Source: Agarophyton chilense (Eukaryota > Rhodophyta > Florideophyceae > Gracilariales > Gracilariaceae). From it: DNA of 64,000 bases. The stretch covers positions 558,001 to 622,000 of the forward strand of contig JARGXX010000115.1 of the NCBI GenBank assembly GCA_030374765.1. Direction: 5' to 3'. Positions 35,620 to 45,659 of the stretch are shown in pieces. Every line of letters starts with the position of its first letter. Positions within the stretch are counted from its first letter, which is position 1. Under the pieces are notes generated by a model, which saw nothing but the letters and a program-made list of their open reading frames with translations, ran no database searches and was not told the DNA's origin. A program made the position numbers and the translations under genes.

Positions 35620-36213
35620 TTAGGCGGATGGCGCGAGGTTCCGGTTCATCGGCTTATACCGTCTGACAAACGAACACGTCGAATCATTATGGGATTTGAC
35701 AACGATGTCGTTTCCTTGAAAATCCCTGGAGAGCGCTTGAGAACTTTCTATATCTTCTGGTTGAACCTGAGTAGTCTGTTCGAACAGCTGAGTGCATTTT
35801 TGTGCCAATGTAGAGCCGTTCTCGGCTTTTGACTGCATCGTAGTCCGGTCTACAGTTACCCATTTTTCTTCACGTTGCGTGTTATTTCTGTCCTTCTTAG
35901 GACCCTGAGCCAAACTGGGCTTTTTCACCGAAGTTTCGGGCGGAGGTGCATCCACCACCAATGGAGTTTTAGCTTCATCTTCGCCTTCTTCTCTTTGGTC
36001 GGTTGACAAGCGCGATCGTTCATCGAGTGGCGTTCCACTTGACGGTTTAACCTGAACGGGTAATGGCGTGTGTGCAGCCGCTTTGGGACCGTATCTAATT
36101 GGACCAAATTCGAAAATATCTTTCCTTTCTTCAGGTACTATGGTGGTACCGGAGTGCTGGCTCTTGCCACGGGGCTGATTCAGATTTTTCGGATATTTGC
36201 CTTGGAATGCCAC
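35620..36213 (-). CDS. Element A integrase C-terminal extension/linker
   Basis: An open 197-codon frame between the integrase core and the chromodomain. It is rich in Pro, Glu, Lys and Ser (VDAPPPETSVKKPSLAQGPK) with no recognised fold, and it is continuous with the chromodomain after frame changes. I read it as the variable linker of the pol polyprotein. Confidence 0.5.
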   Translation of the reverse strand: MAFQGKYPKNLNQPRGKSQHSGTTIVPEERKDIFEFGPIRYGPKAAAHTPLPVQVKPSSGTPLDERSRLSTDQREEGEDEAKTPLVVDAPPPETSVKKPSLAQGPKKDRNNTQREEKWVTVDRTTMQSKAENGSTLAQKCTQLFEQTTQVQPEDIESSQALSRDFQGNDIVVKSHNDSTCSFVRRYKPMNRNLAPSA

Positions 36214-36814
36214 TGTACTGCAGCGCAGCGGGAGACCCGAGCCGTGTCAGCGCCTTGTGCCACGGGAAGCAGATCGTCTGATTCGAGGGGTAGCTCCCGT
36301 ACCTGCTGCTAAACAGCGCTTCCATTCCCAGTTTCCTGGGGTTCCGAGTTGTCTGGTGTGGTTTCAACGCGGTCGCACAATAATCGTTTATCGTCTTCTC
36401 CTGTCTTCGAGACTACCGTGACATCGGTGAGCTGCATTACCTTTAAAGGTCCAGATGATACCGGTAGCAATTTGTGACGGGGTCCATCCTGCTTTTCAGG
36501 TCGTTCGACGCGAACAAACGCGTATCCTCCTACCCGGAGATCTGAAAACTGTCTTCGCCGTCGGGCGTCCGAACTACATTTGTAACGCGCTTGCGTTTTT
36601 AGAAATTCTCGAGCTGCTTACTCTGTCCTTTACCTCAGGTCGTTTCTCGACTTCATATGGTTCTTCGCCGGTGTCAGTTTGTCTTCCTCGACTTCATCCA
36701 ACCCAATAGGTAGTGACGGTGGGCTACGTGATATCACGAGATCGAATGGAGCCGCCTTTGTAGACGTATACACTTGCGTGTTGTACGCAAAAACAGAATG
36801 TGTCTGTGTACATT

Positions 36815-37494
36815 TCTCACTCCTTGGGGTGATCCGTGATGTAATGCTGAAGAGCGGCTAATAACGTACGGTTATAGCGGTCCACCTGACCATTTCAATA
36901 TGGATGGTAGGTCGTGGTATACACGTTCTGGGTGCCCATTCTTCGGCATAAGTTCTGAAAGAACTTAGCGACAAACTGTTATCCATTATCTGATAGCAGA
37001 ACTTCCAGCGGCCCGTACATATACACTCAGTCTTTGATGAAAGCCTGAGCTATTATCGAGGCGGTTATCCTCTTCAGCGGTACAGTCCGTACAAGTCTTG
37101 AGAATCGATCCGTAATTACCAATAGGTAGCGAGATCCTTGATGGGAACGAATTAGCTCTCCAACTATGTCGATGCTGAAGAACTGTAGAGGCGCCTTCGC
37201 CGGGAATGGGGTCATCTTTTTCGTCTTCTTATAGATTTTCACGCGATTCATCGCACACATTCGGCATAGCTGTACCGCAGCATGGCAGTCCATTGCCAAC
37301 GTTGGCCGAAAGAAGTTCCTTCTTAGGGTCGTAAACAACTTTGTTCCTTCTGGGTGTCCAGATAGCTTCGCATAATGGGCCAAGTAGAGTACACGACTCT
37401 TCAAAGCGTGCGGAACCACGATCTGATCATGCTCCTCGACATGTCTGAGCACTCTACCTCGTGAATCGAGCGAAAAGGGCAAATCCTCCCCCAC
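36815..37494 (-). pseudogene. Element A integrase
   Basis: Integrase inserts the cDNA into the host genome. The N-terminal HHCC zinc site reads H-x3-LSGH at about 37385-37365, then CRMC near 37255. The DDE core has FSIDIVGELIRSHQGSRYLL (first Asp, near 37165), LLSDNG near 37000 (second Asp) and NGQVDRYNRTL near 36880, where Asp replaces the usual catalytic Glu. In-frame stops occur at about 37024, after SDNG, and before NGQVD. It is in the same frame as the upstream RNase H. Confidence 0.85.
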
Positions 37495-37743
37495 GCTAAG
37501 ACGAGAGCGTATCGCTGTACAGAAGTTATCTGTGATTTGCTCATTGAAGAGCCGAGTGATAGAGATACTCTGGGGTTAATGAGGAGGTTCAGTTCCATAG
37601 GATGCCATGAGAGGGTCCAATTGTGGGAAATCCCCTTCGTCTTCTTGATCCTCAAGTTGCGTTTCATCTTTATTCGTCTTCATTGAGAAACAAGGTGAAT
37701 CGTCATCGATTTCTCCTTGGGTTTCCTCTAGAGTTTCCAATCG

Positions 37744-38307
37744 CTATAAAGCGTCGGCCTCTATGCTAGCCATTCTCTTCTTATATTTATCCTCGAAATC
37801 GATTTCAGATAGTCGTAAACGCCAACGTGGTAATCTCCCGGAGGGGTCTCTTAATGATAACAACCATCGTAGGGATGAATGATCCGTATGGATGGTAAAC
37901 GTTTCTCCCTGCAGATAGGGCCGTAAAGTAGTCAGCACCCAGACCATTGCAAGGCATTCGTTTTCTGATACGGAGTAATTCTTCTCTGCAGAGATCACCG
38001 TTCGTGACCAGTAACCGATTGGTTTCCTCTGACCGTCGGGATGGGTCTGAAAAAGAGCGCACCCTAGCTGATGCTCACTGGAGTCGGTATCCAAAGAATA
38101 GGGTGGGTTGGGTTTTGGAAATGCCCAGGTTGGTGCTGTGACGATATTTGTCTTCAAAGTCCTGAAGGCTTCGTGTTCGGCGGGTCCGAATTCCTCGAAC
38201 TTAACAGGCTGTCCCTTACGCATCGATGCGTTTAATGGAGCTGCAATGTGCGAGTAGCGCGGTATGAATCGTCTGTAGATGTTACATAATCCAAGGAAGG
38301 ATCGCAT
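37744..38307 (-). pseudogene. Element A RNase H and RT connection
   Basis: It starts with MRSFLGLCNIYRRFIPRYSH, the Ty3 RT connection, then YSLDTDSSEHQLGCALFQ (first Asp of RNase H), NYSVSENECLAMVW (Glu) and FTIHTDHSSLRWLL (third acidic residue in TDH). The frame is unbroken for 187 codons and would degrade RNA in the RNA-DNA hybrid. It ends at a TAG (37746) and then continues in frame toward the integrase. Confidence 0.88.
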
Positions 38308-38342
38308 TTGAGTCCGTGTGAACGGTCGTTGCGATATGCAAA

Positions 38343-38950
38343 CTACTGCTGTCTGAGCTCATGAATTGCAAGCTGACCAGGCCTAATTATGGTGCCCAAA
38401 TACTTAACAGAATAAGCGAAACATCCGAATTTCTTGAACTTCGAGGTTATACCTGCTGTCTGCAACGCTTTGAGGATCTCCTCCACATTTTGCATATGAC
38501 TCTCCACATCCTGAGGGACGATAATTATATCGTTCAAATACACTAGACATGTTTTCCATTTATACTTCGAGAGTAATATGTCCAGGGCGCGCTGGAAAGT
38601 TGCCGGAGCATCGGTAAGTCCAAAGGGCTTCCGTTTCAAAAAGTGTATTCCAGAGTGTGACACAAATGCAGTCTTATCCTGACCATTTTCGGCTACAGGA
38701 ACCTGCCAATAGCCAGTGTTGGTGTTAAGCGTGGTGAATACGTTCGAGTCGACTAAGCTTTCCATACATTCGTCCACGCGAGGAAGTGGATATGTATCTC
38801 GTATCGTAACTGCGTTGAGTTTCCAGTAGTCCACACTGAATCGTAAAGAACCATCAGGTTTTGGGACTAACACCACAGATGAAGCCCGAGCAGATTGTGC
38901 TGCTTCTATTACTCTCGCTTGAGCATCTTGGTAACATTGTCCTCCTCGAT
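38343..38950 (-). pseudogene. Element A reverse transcriptase
   Basis: Clear Ty3 RT blocks are LVPKPDGSLRFSVDYWKLNA, TYPLPRVDE, FTTLNTNTGYWQVPV, FGLTDAPATFQRALD and the catalytic box VYLNDIII, where YLDD has become YLND, which would abolish polymerisation. Upstream (39084-38900) a frame-shifted piece still shows KKYDSMWSGKLGKI of the RT N-terminus. RT is out of frame with RNase H, so there is at least one indel. Confidence 0.88.
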
Positions 38951-39210
38951 CTAACGAGTTCGCGGTCCTTCTCTGTAAGGTGACTGAGAACTGGGACGAG
39001 ATCCCAGGATAACATCGAGAGATGTTCTGTGGCGCAGATCTTTCCTAGTTTTCCACTCCACATAGAGTCATACTTTTTCAACATTTGTTTGATTCTTCCT
39101 TTATATCCTTCGGGAACATTGTCGAGAACTAGTTCTTCTACCAGCTTGTCTGGGTTCTTCTGTTCTTCTGTCGTTTGCGACTACTCTCTGGGACCTTCAT
39201 GCGCGCCAGT

Positions 39211-40002
39211 TTATTCGTCTGACACATTAGAAATTCCTAGCACTTCTGTGGCAGAGATATGAGTCGAAACCACTGCTGTAGGGTGCGGCAGAGCAGATGC
39301 AACGATGTAATTCTTGGGTAAACTATAATCGTTATGGGTAAAGTTACTGGTGAGTATTCGGAAGGGTTTATGAGGTTTAACTTGGGCAATTCCATTCGGT
39401 GCGAGAATTACTCGATGCTCGTACATAGCTGCATTAGGCTGGATTACCACGAGACCGTTTCGTTGTGTTATCACTTGTATTCATGTTTGGGATTGAGTCT
39501 GAAACACAGTAGGTTTCGACACACGAATCTTTGGTGATGTAAGACCAAAAGCCAACTCGTATTCCATGGAGGAAGGAAGTGGAGCAGCTGTAGGGACTCT
39601 TCATAATGCTCTTCTCACTATAGGCACTGTCGAGCCATCGTCTAACGTAACCAGTTGACTCCGAGGGTGGATCGCTTCGACTAATCTGTCAAAATAATCA
39701 CACCCCAGAACAACTGGTGCGACCAGTTACTCGCAGACAATAAAAGTCACCTTCACTAAAAAGTGCCCGAGTCGAACGAGCAACTTCACTCTTCCAAGTG
39801 TTCTCACTGCATTCTTATTAGCATCTGGGATATCCGGCAACGGACCGTAACGAATTTGTTCCTGATCGGTGGGTCCTAGTTCGGATATCCGAAAAACGTT
39901 CGGTCCGGCGCCTGTGTCAAGAACTGTCAGGCGGCGGGTCAATAAATCCTTGTTTGAGCCGATGTCGGCATGAACTTTACGTATCCTCTTCTGCGTTATC
40001 AT
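39211..40002 (-). pseudogene. Element A aspartic protease
   Basis: LTVLDTGAGPNVFRISELGP near 39935 holds the catalytic DTG triad of retropepsin-type proteases. VVLGCDYFDRL near 39705, after an in-frame stop, is the conserved C-terminal strand (usually LLG-x-D-x-L). The frame stays open, apart from three stops, to 39211 and so includes the protease-RT linker. Confidence 0.8.
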
Positions 40003-40460
40003 AATAAAGTTTTACCGTTTTTATGGACAAGTTTAACGTCTCCAAGGACGTTTGAGTTCGCAGTCAAACTTTACTCGCTTTCCAACGGACGGATTCAATC
40101 CGCTCGACGGAAGATGATGAGTCCTCAACACGACCTTGGGTTTCCAAGCACGGGAACAAAGAGGCGAATACTCCCTTTTAGGCTCTACGCGATGGAAGAG
40201 GGCAAACCCCCTAGTGGTTCCCTCACTTAGTTTCCCGAATGAGGCGGGTCGTCCGCCCTTAGGGCGTTGCTTCCAACTTGCGGGTTATCCTTTGGTGCTT
40301 CAGTGTTCTGAGCTACTGGAGCTCCAGATTGATGTCCAGGATGGTAGCTAAGCCATGCTTACACCTTCCAGTAGGTACCAGCCAGCACTAGGGTTCTTTC
40401 CTCCACTGAGAGAGTCTCGTAGTTCGTGAGGGCGCGACCTAAATCCTTTGCCGGAAGAGT

Positions 40461-40502
40461 ACATTCTGAAGACAGATGATGACGGCCATAGCACAGATAG
40501 CA
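40461..40502 (-). other. Element A gag zinc knuckle
   Basis: On the minus strand CYLCYGRHHLSSEC is a perfect CX2CX4HX4C knuckle, used by gag to bind genomic RNA. It lies between the gag frame and the protease in the expected place. Confidence 0.88.
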
Positions 40503-40723
40503 TATTGACGCTTCACGGCGTGCTGCAGACATCGGTTGTGATCGATACGCTATTCGCGTGTTCAGCCATCCAGGTTTTCCATTCTTGAATCCTCCGTCTG
40601 GGGTTTCATGTATGCACGGGATACTGGGCGTCTGCCCTCCATAGCCACGAGAGCTTCTTCTTACTGGGATTCTGAGTGAGATAGATCTTCTGTGGGTACC
40701 GAAGAGGGCCGATAATTTATAAG

Positions 40724-42470
40724 TTAAATAGAATTGTGTTGCGATTGGTTATCGTGTCTAACAAACGACGACTCTCGAGAGTCAACTGGAGATCCCAGGT
40801 GGAATAACTTTCGAGTGGGTTTTGCCGCTTGTTTGCATATTGTCTCTGCTTTCGATGCACAACTTGTGGTGTTCCGCTTAACTCCGCGAGCTTTTAGTGC
40901 GTCACCTCCAGCTTGCGCAAACTGAACCAACTCCAGAAATGGGGTTCTTTCATGCTTCTCTCGAAGTCGAGCAACTAGAGATTTGATAGTAGGATCGATC
41001 CCATCGATGAACAACGTAATCTTGTCCTCCGTGTAGTGAACGTTTCTACAGCTCGTGGCCATTTTATTAAGCCTCGAGCTGTACTCTGCTTCTCCCTCAC
41101 CAGGTTTCTGGGTCACATCACGAAGATCCAGGACAGCCTGTCGGATTGCGTTCGATGTCGCATTGCTTCGCAGTAAGTACAGCACTGCCTCCGGCCAGGA
41201 GGTTATACCTCCTTCATCAGCTGTCAGGGATCCGCAAACGGAGCGGAATTGCTCGGACGCAAAACCAGTCAAGAAAAGTGGTATTGATACCAAAGCTTGA
41301 GGTTCACTCATTTCTGAGGTGTTCGCCTCGGCAACGAAACGAGTAAAGAAGTCGATAACGAGAATGTGCGTTTTTCCATCAAAGACTAGAGCATTCAGTC
41401 CATTGTTCAACCGCTTAATGTGGTCCTTAACCTTTGCGGTTTCGCGACCCGATCCCTTCTTTCCGTCTCTCTGTAGGCTATAATACCTGTAGTCCAGGAC
41501 CTTCCGATACAACGGATTCGTACAAGGAAGTGGTCTGAGACGCTTGTACTTAGAACCTCGCTTCGTTAGTAGCCAAGAAGATTTTTTCCTGTTCCTAGAA
41601 AGCGAACTACGATGATCATCATCACTAGAATCGTCGCTGGACTTATTCGACAAGTCAGACTCGTCAGCACTGGAGTTCTCATCCTCCAATCCTGACGAAT
41701 CATCATTAGTGTCCGACTTGGACTTTCGCTTGTTGCGACGTCTTGACTTCGATTTTCTTCGATCGCTCTTCCCTCAAGGGGATTTCATTTTCGTCTCTCA
41801 CGACTTGGGTAGTAGTAGGCTGCGCATTCACTACTGCCTCCAGGCGTTGCAGACGAGGGCTAACTAGAGTGGGGATTTGCTCAACGTCAACGGTCAGGCC
41901 CGGTGAAGCCTGCGGAGCATTACTTTGCATTTCCATTGCTTGGTTCAAATCCTCTCGCAGGGTTCTCCCATCTGCCGACATCGGGTCTCTCTCTTCTCGA
42001 CGAGCGAGTACGCCTCGTTCTCGGCGCAAGCACTCGACATCCTCGGTAATGACGGTAATCTGCGATTACAATCCAATGATTCGCTTACGATGGGCGTTTG
42101 GTTCCGATTTGAGATTAAGCACCTGAGCGCGTAAATCATTTTCTCCAGCAGTGTTTACGACCTGTTGGTGTCTAGGTTCATTATGGGAACCATCTGCATC
42201 CGTGGTTGGTTCAATAGCCAACTTCACGGTCGTGGGTACATCCGAGAGATCTCGTCTATCGGTTACCGAACGACAGCGTGTCATCGCCTGACGGTATAGT
42301 CGCTTTCCGGCTTCTGTAGATGAGGCGAGCCTTGGTCGTGGCCCTGAGTCTGAAGGACCTGGGGCACCAACATTAAACTGGGTCTTCTTTCTTTGGCATT
42401 CCGAACAAATGCAATGTTCGCAGACGAAATAATTGACATCTTCAGTTGAATATGACAGCGTAGTTAACTA
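40724..42470 (-). pseudogene. Element A gag
   Basis: The main capsid-like frame is 41689-40724 (321 codons): an acidic Ser/Asp-rich head (DDSSDDDHRSSLSRNRKKSS), then the helical gag core (FDGKTHILVIDFFTRFVAEA, GEGEAEYSSRLNKMATSCRN). An upstream frame from about 42470 to 41706, with one stop and one shift, adds a coiled N-terminus and a small cluster CEHCICSEC near 42420. Gag forms the virus-like particle. No ATG is preserved at the N-terminus. Confidence 0.78.
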
Positions 42471-42614
42471 CGAAACTCTGTAATAGCCGGACGTGTTTGG
42501 AAACCGTTCACGAGATCGTGTTCCACTCGACTTAAATATCAGTATCGATTCCACGTTCCAGGTGCGAACTATTTGGAGTAGCCAACCACAGTGTTTCGAA
42601 GTCGAAAGACCACT

Positions 42615-43268
42615 TGTGGTATCAGCTCTGACGGAAAGAGCAGACACCTGCGATAGTGTTCGGGACTGCCAAATGGGTGCTTGCGGCTAAGGGGAACATG
42701 TGCTAGAGCACAACACTATCAAGCTAGAATGGGGCTTGTAAGGCCCTACTCGCCAATGAGGGTCGTCGGTACTATGGAACAGACAAGTATATGTTGTAGC
42801 CCGTCCGAATCTCCGGTTAAGGAATCCTGAACGAGGAACGAGACAGTTTGTAAACCCGTTGTTGTCTCCTTTACTTTGGAGTCGGCGCTCCTCTCTGTGC
42901 CTTGTGTACTGTGCACAGCGGTGAGCGCCGCAGAAAATAATATCTAGATATAAACTTGGTCAGCCAGTTAACTGCTCTGCAGTACGGGATAACTAGCTCT
43001 AAATGGGCTTCCACCTAGGAAGGGTAGGCTTGGTTGCCACATGGCTCCCCACTATATATGCGCCCTTGCCAATCCTGTATTTCCCTACAAAGGGTCGAAT
43101 CGAATGCGCCGTTGCAGGCCAAGATCCCATGTGTAACATACCACCTCGTTGGCTATCTACGGGATGCCGCTCCACAACTTCATCATAACTGTTGCACTCA
43201 CCCATGAGTATTATCGTACTTATCCGAAAAATATTCCATCGGTATTCCGAGAGTACTAGAATACTACA
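42615..43268 (-). repeat. 5' LTR of element A
   Basis: On the minus strand it starts TGTAGTATTCTAG and ends GATACCACA. It pairs with 32769-33416 with many substitutions, showing long residence. The sequence after it (AGTGGTCTTTCGACTTCG) is the place of the primer-binding site, but I could not match a tRNA with confidence. Confidence 0.9.
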
Positions 43269-43273
43269 ATACT
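43269..43273. repeat. Target-site duplication of element A (right)
   Basis: ATACT, identical to 32764-32768. Confidence 0.85.
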
Positions 43274-43825
43274 GTAACGAACCGACCATTCCCATGCGAG
43301 AAAAACAAAAGCTGTTTGCGCACCAGTCAAAGTTGGAACAACGTTGTATCACATCATCTTCTCTCTCTCTCTCTTTATGTGAGAACGTATGTTAGTTATT
43401 TGTATTGCGTGAGGCTTTCTAAAGACCCCAAATAACTTGTAGCACTTTCTTCTACACTGTAGCCGCTCACTACATTTCTATATCCGTGTTTCGCTAATCA
43501 GGCTGCTACATAAGTTCGTTGAAGAAAGCACTAGGTTTCTAAAGTTGTTTTCGACAGCAGAAGCGTTTCGTTACCGAAGACTTTAGCCTTTTGCTTTTAA
43601 TAAATCTCTTCATTCAACCTCTAGAGATCGTCAGTTAAGGGGAACCACATGACAAGGCGCTGCGCATGTACGACTTTTGCCGCCAGAAAATCCGTTGACA
43701 ACATTCTTTTACCCAACCCTCATATAATTGGCGAAATAGGGCAAAATAGCCGGTGTGTAACTAGCATTTTCATCTGGCCCAAGCGTAGTTCCTTCGTAAT
43801 ACACCCTAGAAAAATCCCTGTCCGG
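43274..43825. other. No gene; short CT microsatellite
   Basis: This is the flank of element A. A CT run lies at about 43357-43376. No frame of note was found. Confidence 0.5.
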
Positions 43826-44056
43826 ATAGGGATTTGAACTGTTTGCTGTGCGTAGCTTTGCTCTGAGACAACTACTGAAGCTTGTCGCCCAGAGGCGGTA
43901 GTCAAATGACTCCTGTAATTCTCTTCTATCCTCTACTTATACTTGCAAATGCTAGATGATATTAAATACAGCTAAATGACATGTAATACAATATCTCTAA
44001 AAGGGCGTCATTGAATATGCCAAGTAAGTGTGCCTCGTGTTTCATATTACTCGACA
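43826..44056 (-). repeat. 3' LTR of copia C2
   Basis: On the minus strand it starts TGTCGAGTAATATGAAACAC and matches 55775-55999 over about 225 bp. A purine-rich tract (AGAAAGAAAAGAGAGAAGAG, minus strand, 44060-44090) directly precedes it, which marks it as the 3' LTR. The low-coordinate limit is approximate. Confidence 0.75.
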
Positions 44057-44089
44057 TCAATACTCTTCTCTCTTTTCTTTCTAACCAAA

Positions 44090-44716
44090 GTGTTCTTCTG
44101 AACTCTTCGACTTTGCAACTTCGTTTAGATAGATGCTCAGTCTTCCAGAGAATAGCGTCAACTGTAGAGCTTTTGACAGGCAGCTATCATTCTTCGTTAC
44201 AGGGTCTGCGTGGTTAACAGACGCAGGAATCCATGATATATAATCGACGATACGTGTTTCAAATTTAAATCTAATAGAGCTTACGTCTCCTTATGTCAAT
44301 TTGTCCACGGAGTTTCGTTGGGTCCATATAGATGAAAAGATGTCTTTTTAATCGACTAGAATCCCCAGTTTGATCTCTAGGTCGAGTGGTTCTTGGGAAG
44401 CATTTCTTTTAGTCTTTACTTCGTCTATTCCTTTTCCAGCTGCTAAAACTTCGGCTACCGGCACACTTTTGACAGGTCTCTTGGCCTTATGAGACATCCT
44501 TGACGTTACATGATATGTAGAGTTCTTTTTCATTCTGCCTATTAGCAGTCCAGTTGAAACACCGAGATGTCCAACATCATCGACTCCTGATGCATCAGAA
44601 AGTACAAGATTGCTTAGTTCATATTTTTTGCAGTCCGTCGGACGTGGATACAAGATGACTATGCCAGGCTTTTTGAGCTTTGTCGTAATGTTGATCTGCT
44701 CTTTAATATGGCTCAT
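44090..44716 (-). pseudogene. Copia C2 RNase H
   Basis: The frame 44716-44348 has LSNLVLSDASGVDD (first RNase H Asp), RMSHKAKRPVKSVPVAEVLA (position of the SS-x-AE block, here VAE) and LGILVD. Continuing with stops toward 44090, it shows ISWIPASVNHADPVTKNDS, the copia C-terminal signature also seen in C3. The RT and integrase are missing: gag lies only about 230 bp upstream on this strand, so C2 has a large internal deletion. Confidence 0.75.
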
Positions 44717-44949
44717 ATTAACATCTGGAGCCTTTTGTTACAAATAACTGCTCTACCTGTAAAAAGAACATAATGAAGATCATGTATTTTCAATGCAGCT
44801 AATTGAGCTGTTTACAGATGAAATGCGGCATTTTCTATTTGGTTCAGGTTCTGATTGTACTCCATCCTTCTGCCTTTGGATACTGCATACTATAATATGC
44901 CTTCTAACTTTTCTGCTGCATTTTTCTGTATGGTGTAGATATCACAGGG

Positions 44950-45297
44950 CTATTGGAGTGTCGGGCTGCTGCTCTTCGAGCGACTGCCACGAGGCCCACG
45001 ATTGCCGCGGTATGGAAGGTGAACGATGCCTGAGTTCAGCGCGTCTGTCTGCTGCAATACTGGGTTACCAGTACGGTTGATATCATCGAACTGGCTCAAC
45101 ACGGATGTAATTTTCTCGTACTTCACTTTGTTGAGGTAATCAGTGGTAGATGCCTGTCCACCAAGAGTACTGTTTCCCGCTGCCGCCATAAGGACTGAGA
45201 AACACTGTCCATTCTCAATTGATGAGTTGGCAAGAAGTATGAAGGCGGCAAGGGCTTCTGGGAGTTTGGCCGTTCTTGACTGGGCATTAAATTTAGA
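44950..45297 (-). pseudogene. Copia C2 gag, 3' part
   Basis: On the minus strand the frame reads SKFNAQSRTAKLPEALAAFI, CFSVLMAAAGN and VKYEKITSVLSQFDDINR, then an Arg/Gly/Ser tail to a stop at 44950. The style is that of copia gag (LP-x-x-L, then a helix with V-x-x-x-L-x-x-x-E). The other half lies beyond the B2 insertion at 55431-55690. Confidence 0.6.
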
Positions 45298-45540
45298 CGC
45301 CTACAGTCGAACATAAAGGCAAGTATAGTGTTTTTACGTTTTTCTGGACCCGCCTGCGCTGTTCATCAACGCCTACCAACGTGGTCTCAGTATGCCAGCC
45401 GTTCCCATAGCACCTTTCAGTGGCTGGTTCTGCCACACTTTACAGGTATCTACAATCTCCTCTTCCTAGTTCGAGCTTATTGCACTCTCCCTAGAACCGT
45501 CTGGTCTTACACCTTTGCTACCGTTTTGGTTAATACCACA
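45298..45540 (+). repeat. 5' LTR of B2 (truncated)
   Basis: It matches 55197-55430 from CTACAGTCGAAC to ACCACA. Homology to the 3' LTR stops abruptly at about 45300, so its first part is missing. After the ACCACA end comes TTTTGGTCTCCCAACTTAAG, the expected place of the primer-binding site (TGGTCTCCCAAC). Confidence 0.8.
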
Positions 45541-45659
45541 TTTTGGTCTCCCAACTTAAGAAATAGGTGCTCACCACGTTTGGAATGGAATTAGAGGACT
45601 TGGAGTTGAACCCGTGCCGTTTGGTGAAGGAGTCACTGAAATAGCAACTACTGACTCAT

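Larger units (their letters stand above)
32769..43268 (-). mobile_element. Ty3/gypsy chromovirus family A, complete element (10.5 kb)
   Basis: Two LTRs in direct orientation (32769-33416 and 42615-43268), a polypurine tract, a 5-bp ATACT target duplication and, between the LTRs, gag, zinc knuckle, protease, RT, RNase H, integrase and chromodomain on the minus strand in that order. A long antisense frame lies between the chromodomain and the 3' LTR. The LTRs differ at many positions, so the insertion is old, and all coding regions carry stops or frameshifts. Confidence 0.92.

Noticed and set aside
43826-44056. Possible tRNA because of GGATTTGAACT
   Set aside because: No cloverleaf could be drawn, and the stretch is fully explained as a copia LTR repeated at 55775-55999.
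45541-45560. Assigning a specific tRNA primer to the B2 primer-binding site
   Set aside because: TGGTCTCCCAAC is plausible, but without tRNA sequences I could not name the tRNA.
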